Positions 33,787-42,861 of a DNA stretch of 64,000 bases are shown one piece after another (position 1 is the stretch's first letter; every line of letters begins with the position of its first letter). The DNA is taken from positions 539,082 through 603,081 of the forward strand of contig CAXAMN010023695.1 of the NCBI GenBank assembly GCA_963970005.1, given 5' to 3'. Source of the stretch: Durusdinium trenchii. Lineage: Eukaryota > Sar > Dinophyceae > Suessiales > Symbiodiniaceae. A model generated the notes under the pieces. That model saw only the letters and a list, made by a program, of their open reading frames with translations, searched no databases and had not been told where the DNA came from. The position numbers and the translations under genes were made by a program.

Positions 33787-34454
33787 CAAACTCATCTAGA
33801 AGAACTGACTTACTTCTGGTATGGGGGATCGCTTTTTCTCCCTTTACATCTCACTCTCCCCAAGCGCTGCTGCGTACCCGAAGCAAGTCTGAAGCGCAGC
33901 CATAAAAACTGTGTCTTCACAACAAAGTCACAGTGACACTGCAAAATATGAACTGAGACTCGACAGCAAACCCTGAAATCTCCAACGATTAGTTTGACGC
34001 AGGCTGCAGTTGGCTAAATCGGACCCGGGCGCCCAGCTGCGAATCAGCAGGCTTGCGGTAGAGAAGTCATAGATTAAAACAAAAGGTGATCAACCTAAAC
34101 TGTTATTTTTTTTGGTAGTGGAGGGACCTCAAAATCCTTATTCAGAGCCGGGCGCCCAGCTCCGAAACACGGGTTGTAGGGCGCCGCGTGTCAGTGTTTG
34201 AAACCCCTGTGGGTGAAAACGACGATGGGTTTTCTTAAGGTCTGCCACTTCTCCAACTTTAGAATTATAGAGTTTGCTTGAGGCACTTCTCCAACTGTGG
34301 AGAACCGCCGGGCGCTTTGTCCGCACGCGCTCCTACGGGTCCGGCGCGAAGTCTCGGTCCACGCCCGTGTCCGTGCTCTGTGTCTTGGTCCGTGCTCACG
34401 GTGCTCTGTGTCCGTGCTCTGAGAGGTCGGTGTCAAGACATTGGTGCGCTTGCG

Positions 34455-34725
34455 CTTGAAAGAAAAGAAAAGAAAGAAACAATTAATTAAAAGGGAGTAA
34501 GAAAGAAAGAAAGAAAGAAAGAAAGACCAAACAAGGGTCAAAAGGCCTTATAGAAAGAGAGAAAGACATCTTCCTTCTTGCTTCCTTCCTCTTCTTTCTT
34601 GCTTGCTTGCTCGCTGCTTTCTTTTTTTCTTTCTTGTTTGCTTGTTTGCTTTCTTTCATTCCTTCCTTCTTTCCTTCTTTGCTTCTTTCCTTCTTTCTTC
34701 CTTCCTTGCTTGCTTCCTTCCTTCA
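34455..34725. repeat. Purine-to-pyrimidine switch: (GAAA)n then (CTTT/CTTC)n
   Basis: The + strand is almost all A/G from about 34455 to 34565 and almost all C/T from about 34568 to 34725. The two halves are roughly complementary and could fold into an imperfect hairpin. Confidence 0.75.
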
Positions 34726-35491
34726 GCCAGGGTGTCAATGTCCCTTTTGGGTTGTTTAGGTGCAGTGCCATTCAAGGTTTGAAGAAACAATTTAATTTTG
34801 TTGTTCCTCAGCGCGCTCTCCTCAGAAAACACAAGGAAAGGCCAACAGTTTGGTGGAGCCACCTTTGTGGAGCTCAGTAGATCCAAAAAAATCAAGAGTA
34901 ATAGCATCTCCTGAGGGTATGGATTTCGTGTGGGTTTCCACACTCCACCGAAAAATCGTCCTCACTGCCGCTGTCAAACTTTTCTTCGCTGCAAGCCAGA
35001 CTTCGCCAGCATAGTTGGATGCAGAATCCACTTCATGGACATCTGACATTTGTAGCAGAGGATGGCGGAGGCAGATTCTGCCTGAGTGAACACATCCACG
35101 ACACTGATCAGGATTAGGAGTATAGCGGGATATAGCGGGCCCTTGCGGCACCACTTTTACACATGCATTCAGCATCCTCTTCCAGAGAAAGCATGAGAAA
35201 ACACACATTTTCCAGTTTCAAACTTGAACCAACATTGCTGCATACTGCATACATTCCCCAGTTCGAAAGAAACTGGAAATGGATTGCATGTGCAAAGACG
35301 TTCTCCACTGAACCCGGCGCCTGGATGGCAGCTTTTGTGGCTCTTTCCGCTGCTCAGGCCATGCCCGCGGTGTGTCTTGAAGTGGCTCATGCAAAAACCA
35401 ACCCAGCATAGTAGCAGCACCATCTTCCAAAGCCGCGACTGGGTTTGCTATGGTGTGGGGCACTTCGAACATTTGGCTGAAGCCAGAATTT
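34726..35491. other. No supported gene
   Basis: Short overlapping frames only. Confidence 0.3.
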
Positions 35492-35907
35492 GCGTGTGTG
35501 TGTGTGTAACCCTTGGAATCATAGGGATCCTTTCGGATTGTTTTGAGCGTTTAGCAGGGGGGCTGGTTGTTCATGCAAGTACCAGCCCAACGAAGAGGCT
35601 TGCATTGAACACTGATATCGGTGGGGACGCTCACCGACGTACCTGCAATCTTCCATTTTTCCGTATGGCGTGAGGCTAAGCCAAGAACCTCATTAAACTT
35701 GGCTTTTCTGCACGTACGTCGTCACCTTGTCGTCCGCTCGATCGATGCTTTTCTTTTGGAGTTGCTGGCCACCTGAAACCTTTGAGACCTCCGCTGGAAG
35801 GACCTCCACTTCCTTTTTAGGCTTCCGTACCTGTACTCTTAGGACATGGAACCCTAGGCCGGCGTGTGGCACCGCATTCACATCAGTACGCATATCCATG
35901 AGTGTGT
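35492..35907. repeat. Left 413-bp direct repeat
   Basis: It begins in a (GT)7 run before AACCCTTGGAATC and ends ATATCCATGAGTGTGT. On the - strand it holds a 68-codon ATG frame (35693-35899) reading VLRVQVRKPKKEVEVLPAEV, which stays open in the other copy with one replacement (Leu to Phe) and a stop shifted by one codon. No match to a known protein is recognised. Confidence 0.85.
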
Positions 35908-36616
35908 TTGGCTTCGTGCCAACCCGGGATGAGCCCGCAGAGTGCCTCCCGTGGACCCGTCGAACGGGTGTACGTCCCTGTTTCCTTTGCTCTGGAAACG
36001 TACGTGCCCACAGCGGGCAGCAGTTGGCTAATGCCGTACGTCGGATGATTTATGTCTCATTTTTGGAATTCCAAGCTGGCTTATGCCTTCACGTGACCGC
36101 AGCGGTCAAAGGTGGCAGCCTTCGGGCAAGCCGTACGTGGTCGCAGCGACCAAAGCTTGTTCAAGGTTCTTTGGAACCTGTTGGAGCCTTAGGTGCACAT
36201 ACATCGTACACACTTCAACGAGGCAGGTCTTCCTAGGTTGCTGTAATGAGGTTTGGTTTCATCGGTTCCCGTCCCCTCCATTTGGTTCCCCTTTCACCTT
36301 TTCCCCTTCACACGCACTTCTTTTCCTCTTTCTTTTCATGTCTTCCCTTGCTTCATGTCCGTTCATCTCACTCCTTTCGTTCTTTTGCGCGTACAATGGT
36401 CCGGGCCTTAGTGTGTACGCGCACATCTACTTTCAACTCAGGTGTTAGGTCGCCCAGGTCTCGACAATGAGGTGGGCTCATCGGTTGTCCCTGTGCACTT
36501 GGTTTCCCTTTCATTGCAACCACACACCCTTTTGTCCTGTCTGTCTTCCTTTTCATGTCTTCATCCTTTTGTCCTTTCTGCGCGCACATTGGCACATTCG
36601 TCCTAGCCTTAATTTT

Positions 36617-36634
36617 GCCTCCCCTTGGGGAGGC
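36617..36634. other. 18-bp perfect hairpin next to the right repeat
   Basis: GCCTCCCC, TT, GGGGAGGC: an eight-base stem with a two-base loop, ending exactly where the right direct repeat begins. Confidence 0.8.
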
Positions 36635-37045
36635 GTGTGTGTGTAACCCTTGGAATCATAGGGATCCTTTCGGATTGTTTTGAGCGTTTAGCAGGGGGGG
36701 CTGGTTGTTCATGCAAGTACCAGCCCAACGAAGAGGCTTGCATTGAACACTGATATCGGTGGGGACGCTCACCGACGTACCTGCAATCTTCCATTTTTCC
36801 GTATGGCGTGAGGCTAAGCCAAGAACCTCATTGAACTTGGCTTTTCTGCACGTACGTCGTCACCTTGTCGTCCGCTCGATCGATGCTTTTCTTTTGGAAT
36901 TGCTGGCCACCTGAAACCTTTGAGACCTCCGCTGGAAGGACCTCCACTTCCTTTTTAGGCTTCCGTACCTGTACTCTTAGGACATGGAACCCTAGGCCGG
37001 CGTGTGGCACCGCATTCACATCAGTACGCATATCCATGAGTGTGT
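36633..37045. repeat. Right 413-bp direct repeat
   Basis: Nearly identical to 35492-35907, with (GT)5 at the start and one extra G in the G run. It carries the matching - strand frame at 36828-37037. Confidence 0.85.
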
Positions 37046-37193
37046 GTGTTGTGTGTTTTCTTTTGTTTGTTTTTTCCTCTCTCTCTCTCGGGCTTTGAGC
37101 GGAAGCGACATCCGTGGAACCCTGTCTCGGCTCGAAGGGGGTGAGAGGGCCGTATGGCAGCCCTCCAAGGGTTTGCAGGTCATCAAGTCATGA

Positions 37194-37625
37194 ATGTATC
37201 ATGTCGCAACCGTGTCACATTCGGACAGGAACAATGCCGGGGATTCTGCAGAAGAATGGGCTAACAATGCCTCCAAAACATTGTCCGTTGCATTTTTCTG
37301 TAGCACGGGTCAAGCTCGCCATGTGGTCGTGGGGCCAAGTGGAGAAGAAGTTCCTTGGATTGGTGCAATGCACTTTAGAGTTGCAACCGCTCTCGTCAGC
37401 TGCCTGTATTTTGTGACGGAACTTAAAGACACTTTTTGGGCCAGACGGTCTTTTGATCTGCACATCGAGGTTCTCCAAGCCGCTTCTGCCGCTGTCGTCG
37501 GCACCGCCGTCTGCAGCGCAGTCTGCAGCGCCCTTGGCCGCGGCCAGTTTGGTTGTTTTGTCGCTCGACTTGAACATCGGACCTGGCTTGAGGCAAATGT
37601 TGAACCTGCTGACATTTGTTGTTGA
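37194..37625 (+). CDS. Hypothetical ORF, 143 residues
   Basis: An ATG-initiated open frame with a hydrophobic stretch (AMHFRVATALVSCLYFV) and an Ala/Val/Cys-rich region. The - strand is also open over the same span and looks equally protein-like (KRPSGPKSVFKFR), so the coding strand is uncertain. No domain recognised. Confidence 0.28.
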   Translation: MYHVATVSHSDRNNAGDSAEEWANNASKTLSVAFFCSTGQARHVVVGPSGEEVPWIGAMHFRVATALVSCLYFVTELKDTFWARRSFDLHIEVLQAASAAVVGTAVCSAVCSALGRGQFGCFVARLEHRTWLEANVEPADICC

Positions 37626-37840
37626 CCCAGTGGATCTTGGGGATTTCTTTGACTTCATTACCTAGCTGAAGCGAGCTTGCCTGATGGACCTGGCAAAGCA
37701 ACAGCATACCTACGATACATCAAATCAAATTTTATGTGTGGCTGCATGCTCCAAAATCACCCCCTAGCTTCATGTCCTTTTCTGGACTTAAGAGACCTTC
37801 TGCATCTTGGACCCCACCTCTGCTGCTCCACCACGCGCAG

Positions 37841-37987
37841 TTCAGGTTAGTGGGCTGGATGTCTCCGCAGTATGCCGAGGAGCTCGGAGCCTTTCAGCTT
37901 AAAGATTACTTGTCCAGCTCGCCGCTGAGTGCCGCCCTGGTGGTCCAAAGCTCCTGGGCGCTGTGCCTCGGCGTCGAAAGCCATTGA
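37841..37987 (+). CDS. Candidate terminal exon, unknown
   Basis: After the pyrimidine-rich acceptor ending ACGCGCAG (37840) a 48-codon frame reads FRLVGWMSPQYAEELGAFQL and then KDYLSSSPLSAALVVQS, to TGA 37985-37987. It has protein character; no family recognised. Confidence 0.42.
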   Translation, partial: FRLVGWMSPQYAEELGAFQLKDYLSSSPLSAALVVQSSWALCLGVESH

Positions 37988-38280
37988 AATCAGTGCTGCC
38001 ATCCATTTCAAGACCGTATAGCCAGTGATGTTACTTTGAACTTCCAGTGACTCAATCTTCCAAGCTATAGCCTGTAGCTGATCTCAGAATTCTCAGATTT
38101 CCGCCGCCCCACCCCATGTAGAAAATATATCGCCGCACATAAATACGCTATGCCATGCTATGCCGTATGTTGTCCCTTGAAAGAACCGATGGTCTTTCGT
38201 CCCCACTATTTGTTTTAGATGTTTTAGTAATACTGTACTGATGTTGGAAGGTTGGCCTTGGTCCCAGTGAAGAATGGGAC

Positions 38281-39196
38281 GAACTGGTGCCGCCTGCCGA
38301 GCCGAACTGGGCACACGTGGCTGCTGGCGCTCTTTTTGGCCGTGCTCTCCGTTGCCACGCACGCCATGTGGTACAAGTCCTTCACTGGAACCACACCGGC
38401 CATCAACACTTTGGTGCCCGGGTGAAGGTTTTTCGACATCGACACGTTCAGCACCAGGGACGGCGACCGGTTTTTGGGGGCAACGCGCACGGTGTGCAGT
38501 TTTGCGAGCTTCACATGCATCCGGAGCTTTCCCACCTGAGGTCTGGAACTTGGACATCGTAGCCGCCTTGGTCCTGGAGGCCCTTGTGGCGTGGAAACCG
38601 CCCAAGTCCTCCGCTGTGCTGGGCAGTTTCCTCACCTTGTTGGGCGCCTTCTTAGCGGTGCGCTCGGGAATGGCAGGACTCAAAAAAGGGCGCCCTATTT
38701 CGCCGCTTCTTTCAAAGATCGCCGGGTGTTGTGTGGGTCGGGTCTATTTTGGTCTGCTTGCGCAGGAAACACGATGTGGGGTTGCGCCCTATGCCTCTTT
38801 GCAACAGTTCAATATTCTCTCTGTGCGATCATGACCGCCGAACTTCTGATGGATTGCCCACTTACAACGCTGCTGGCGTTGGAAGGAGTCATGAGTCTAT
38901 TCACATTGTTGGGAGTCTTAGCCATGACCACACTTCTCGGATCACCGTGGCCCGTCTTTCCGAGTTGGTCAGCGACGATGTTCATGGCGGTGGCCAACAT
39001 GATGTTGAATTTCGGGTGGTTGTCCTTCACCGTGCTCATGGGCGCAGCACAAGCAGCACTGGCGGCCTGCCTCTCAATGCCCATTTCCTTGCTTTTGGAT
39101 GAGCTTTTGCTCCATTCCTGGGCGAACCCGCTGGAGGCGGTGGCATCACACCTCATTCGGTTCTTTGAGCCGGTTTCATGGTGTGGGGATTGCTGA
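38281..39196 (+). pseudogene. Broken multi-pass transporter-like gene (DMT/SLC35-like)
   Basis: Three + frames in order: WLLALFLAVLSVATHAMWYK and then TTPAINTLVPG, ended by TGA 38423-38425; LVAWKPPKSSAVLGSFLTLL and then GAFLAVRSG; and finally a 38591-39196 frame with MSLFTLLGVLAMTTLLG and LMGAAQAALAACLSMPISLL. The pattern of short helices, a basic K-P-P loop before a small-residue helix, and the late GAA..A..A......S.LLDE region resembles the drug/metabolite (SLC35/EamA) transporter superfamily. The frame changes and stop mean either a pseudogene or an intron-containing gene I have not resolved. The family assignment is by eye. Confidence 0.4.
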
Positions 39197-39873
39197 CTTG
39201 CATCGTCCAAGTGTGTTCCAGAAACCGTTGGTCATGTTAAAATGCTGCCATGTGGCCTCCATGGACAGGTGCTGGGCAGCCTTCTGGCAATTTTCGGCTT
39301 CATCGTGAGCCTTCGTCCCCGTGGCCGCACCCGAACAGATGTGGTGAAGCTTGAGGCGTGGGCTGGACAAGTTGTGTTCCCAAATCGTCCTCAAGAAACA
39401 CTTTAGAGGATTGTGTTGGTGAGGAAAGGAATTGCCAAGAGCCGCTCTTTTGGGGTTTTGTGACCCTGGTGAATTGATGTGAATTGAATTGGTTTTGCCC
39501 TGTGTGGAACCAAAAGTGTGGCAGGCCCAGTGCTTTGTGGAAGTCCCAGACTGTACCAGATGCGTGGGATGAGTGGATTTTGACCAACAAAGCTTCTCAA
39601 AGCCTGCAGACTTTGAGATCTTTAGGGTTTGGACTCGATCCTGGGATGATTGTAATTCGCTTCAGAGGTTTGGCTCTGCATTTCTTGCCTCCACTTCTTT
39701 GGGGACGCAGCGCGCTCCTCAGAACTCCCGCCTTTTTGGGGAGTTGAAAGTAGCGCTGCGCAGCGCCCGCGTGGGTGGCCCAGGTTGAAGCCTGCTTGCA
39801 ATGGCAACGGACAAAAAAAATCCTGTATATATATGACTTGCGCCTCGCTTTTAAAGGTGAACACCCAGTTTTT
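39197..39873. other. Left flank of the YR retroelement
   Basis: No gene seen. It must contain the 5' end of the element, but no repeat matching the 3' side (after 47040) was recognised. A small stem (AACTCCCGCC/GGGGAGTT) lies at 39723-39746. Confidence 0.3.
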
Positions 39874-40824
39874 ATGAATCCCGCAGCGTCTCGGCTCTGC
39901 GGATACATGGCACACGAGTTTCTCACTTGCTCGTGTGCCTTGTGTCTGAGCTTTAGACGCACGTATAGCCTCCTGTACAACGAGGAGGCCACAGGAGCGC
40001 TGCAGCAGCGAGGGATCGACCTTCTTCGCGTGTTGCACGCACAGCTCCTGGACTTCGCTGAGGGAGGAGAGGGAGCTGCCACTCCCGGACCTCCCGTTGA
40101 ACAGAAGGGAAAACCGGTGATCAAGGAAGAGCCCAAACCAGAGGAGGACAAGAGAGAAGGTGATCAAGGAGCAGCCCCCGTGGTCGTGCCTGAGGAGAAG
40201 GACGAAGAGAGCCCCAGTGGTGAACGACGTGGAGAAGAAGAACCAGGACCGTCGCACAAGGAGCCAGGAGAGCGTGGTTCAGCAGCCGAGGAAGTCGCCC
40301 CGAGCAGGAAGGAACGAAAGAGAAGCTCCAGAGACCCAGACCGAAGTCGTAGACGTCGGAGAGACAAAGAACACAACGACGAGGAGGGAGCCAAGCGTCG
40401 CTCCCGTAGTCATCGCAGAGAGAGGAGAACAAAGAAGTCCAGCCCAGCCCAGAGTCCAAAACCAGAGCGCCGGGCAAGCCCTTCATACTCCCGAAAAGAG
40501 AAAGGGGAGCGAAAAAAGGACCGGAAGTCACCCCGGTCTCCAAGTGCGAGTCCACGGGCATCCCCCAGCCGTGGACCCCTGCCATCCCGTGCATCAGGCC
40601 TCACAAACGCCCAGAAGCGGGCCATCCCACCACCGCCCAAGCCGCCTCCAGTTCCAGGTCCAAGAGAGCCGGACCATCCACCCCCAGGGTATCAGAGTTG
40701 GGCCGATACAGACGTTCGGTCCAAGTCGTGGGCTTACCGTGAGCCACCCCCGAACAAAGGCCGCAAGAAGGACGAGCGCACCAACTTTCGCCTTTGGAGA
40801 GAGTACGAAAGAGGCTACTATTGA
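39874..40824 (+). CDS. Gag-like ORF 1, Arg/Ser-rich
   Basis: The first ATG in the open frame is at 39874 (another is at 39907); the stop is TGA 40822-40824. A short N-terminal domain (residues about 1-70; CGYMAHEFLTCSCALCLSF) precedes a long acidic, then Arg/Ser- and Lys-rich, low-complexity region and a proline-rich part ending in RLWREYERGYY. Basic low-complexity tails of this kind occur in nucleic-acid-binding Gag proteins; this is inference from composition and position. The next ORF starts five bases after the stop. Confidence 0.55.
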   Translation: MNPAASRLCGYMAHEFLTCSCALCLSFRRTYSLLYNEEATGALQQRGIDLLRVLHAQLLDFAEGGEGAATPGPPVEQKGKPVIKEEPKPEEDKREGDQGAAPVVVPEEKDEESPSGERRGEEEPGPSHKEPGERGSAAEEVAPSRKERKRSSRDPDRSRRRRRDKEHNDEEGAKRRSRSHRRERRTKKSSPAQSPKPERRASPSYSRKEKGERKKDRKSPRSPSASPRASPSRGPLPSRASGLTNAQKRAIPPPPKPPPVPGPREPDHPPPGYQSWADTDVRSKSWAYREPPPNKGRKKDERTNFRLWREYERGYY

Positions 40825-40829
40825 GAGGC

Positions 40830-42313
40830 ATGCCTCCTCGACGGAGGCCAGCTGCCGGGCCCATGGCCCCTCGAGGAGGAGCTCTTCGAAGACCAATGAG
40901 AGAGGTGTTGCGCAGGCCAGCCCGGGGGGAGGCTCCCTTGTCTCCCGAGTTGAAGGAGGTCGAATGGGTTGCATTGAGCAAGATTAAGATTACATTCAGT
41001 GCCTTGAACCTGAAGCAGAAGGTCGTGCTAGAAGGACGGTACTGGGAGTCTCCCGTATTGATAGCAGGGGAGACGCGTGGTGTTGTGGTGAACGAGGGGG
41101 ACGCGACTTGGCGGATCTGGGTCACCGGAACGCAGAGCGAGTCATTGTTGAGAGAAGTCGGAGGTCGTTGCAAGGAGTTGAGGATTCATGTGTGCCCAGA
41201 CCCGTGCGATCGGCTGGTATGGGCAAAGGACCTGATCCACGGCCTCCGCTACCACGTACAAGAAGGCACCCCGGAGGAGTGGTGGAGCAACTTGGAAGAA
41301 GTTCCTCGAGGGGCGGAGCCGTCAGAGAGGAGGATCCTTTGGCTCGACTGCGCGAGGAGATGGTCGAGAGGGAGCGAGAGGGGGAGGTCACTTATTCTCC
41401 CGAGGCAGCGAACCCTCCCGGAAAGAGGGAGGAGAAAGTCGAAGAGAAGCCAGCGAAAAAAGGAAAGAAGAGGAAGGCCAGAGTGAAGGTTCAGCTCGAG
41501 GCACCCGTCAAGGAGGTCTTCAAGAATACAGCCTTGGACCCCGAGATGGAGGTGAGGCACGAGTTGATGCGGAAGGCCCGTCGCATTCGAAAAGGAAAGA
41601 AAAAGAAGAAGAAAAGCTCCCGCTCACGCAGCAAAGGCTCTTCGAAGGACGAGACGGAAGATTCCAGCGAGAGTTCAAGCTTGGGAGAGAAGCAGATCGC
41701 AACCTCAGAGCTCTTCGAGAGCGAACGGAGGTCACTACGGTTGTGGCGTCGCGTGCCAGGAGCGTTGACGCAGGCAGCTATTCTGGACATGCAAGATCAG
41801 ATGATGACCGCCCAAGGTTACGTGAACCAGCCTGTCACGGGGGGAGCAGTGGCTCCCGTGGTGGTCCAGTACTTCCGTGCGCACTTGCAACCACACATGG
41901 GGGTTGCTCTCGCACGGGAGTCCTTGCACCTCGCCACCATCCTGGATCTGAGCTTGCGTGGCCGCATCGCGGCCGCGCTAGATGTTGTCAGCCAACGGCT
42001 AAAAGCATTAGAGGCCATGGCCAGAGGTACAAACATCGACATAGCCAGAAGACTGGAGCTGGTGGGAGCAGATCGTCCAAGCTTGCTGACCGCTCCCGAG
42101 GCAGGAGAGGCAGGGCGAGAGCACCAGGCAGAAGATCGCATCTTGAAGAGAAACACCGGGCGATGGCAATGGGAAGAGAAGGATTCCTACAAAGGTGGCA
42201 AAGGAAAAGAGAAAGGGAAGCGAGACAAAGGCAAGGGCGAGGGCAAGTTCAAGGACAAGGGCTATCGAAAAGGAGAAGGCAAGAAGAAGGAGGAAAAGAC
42301 AGACAGGGACTGA
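40830..42313 (+). CDS. Gag-like ORF 2 with one frame change
   Basis: It starts at ATG 40830 in one frame (ALSKIKITFSALNL, then EGRYWESPVLIAG) and continues from about 41325 in the frame ending at TGA 42311-42313. The second part has basic runs (KGKKKKKKSSRSRSK), then a folded-looking helical domain (RVPGALTQAAILDMQDQMM) and a Gly/Lys-rich tail. The switch around 41320-41335 could be one indel or a -1 shift. The helical domain is the best candidate for a capsid-like part. No CCHC zinc knuckle was seen. Confidence 0.5.
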
Positions 42314-42861
42314 GGAGCTTGAAGAAGAGGTTGAAAAGGGGAGAGACAAGTCAGCAAGTGCGTACTCTCCCGAGGGGCATTGACAGTGTTGAGAGGCACA
42401 CCGAGGGCAACATTGGGCTTGAAGTGTTTCACAAGGGGCCGGAGGTCCCTACGGCTGGATCCATGTTGGCAGACGCGGAACAGCCCACGGCACTACGAGG
42501 TAACGAATGTCAGGACGCGAATTCATTGCTGGACTCCCGCGCTGAGGGAGGAGTTGAGGAAGGCAGCCTAGGCGTAGGTCGGGTTGCTTTCTGGGAAGAA
42601 GTGCCGGCCATTGGAGCAGAAGACCACGGCACGAGTGCAGTTGCTGTTGAGAAGGCACTCCCGGCAGGAGGGAGTGGAGACATTGCGCAGGCAGCTGTAG
42701 GGCAGAGTGTTTCACCCAGCAACTTTGAGCAGCTCATGTCCACGGCCAGGTCCAAACTCAGTAGCATGGGGTTGCAGCGCATGCAGAACACGGTAGAGGA
42801 AACAAATGTTGTGGTAGATGATTTTTTTTCCATTGCCTCTACCCCTGGACCCATGGACTAG
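42314..42861 (+). other. Gag-to-Pol spacer in shifting frames
   Basis: Protein-like reading moves between frames. Near 42400-42570 one frame reads HYEVTNVRTRIHCWTPAL. From about 42570 another reads VAFWEEVPAIGAEDHG, then NFEQLMSTARSKLSSMGLQR, to TAG 42859-42861. It overlaps the start of the Pol frame across an eight-T run (42822-42829). Confidence 0.4.

Larger units (their letters stand above)
35492..37045. mobile_element. LTR-like structure without coding capacity (TRIM-like)
   Basis: Two direct repeats of about 413 bp (35492-35907 and 36633-37045) flank 725 bp that encode no recognisable retroelement protein. The repeats differ by only two substitutions and two small length changes (a GT run and a G run). 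The inner side of the second repeat is preceded by a purine run (GGGGAGG), where a polypurine tract would be. The internal region begins TTGGCTTCGTGCC after the first repeat; the TGG could start a primer-binding site, but no tRNA match was verified. Clear TG...CA ends and a target duplication are not visible because both edges lie in GT repeats. The alternative is a plain local duplication. Confidence 0.5.

Noticed and set aside
40160-40987. A 275-codon + frame overlapping the Gag-like ORFs
   Set aside because: It is the out-of-frame shadow of the Arg/Ser-rich region, whose biased codons keep other frames open.
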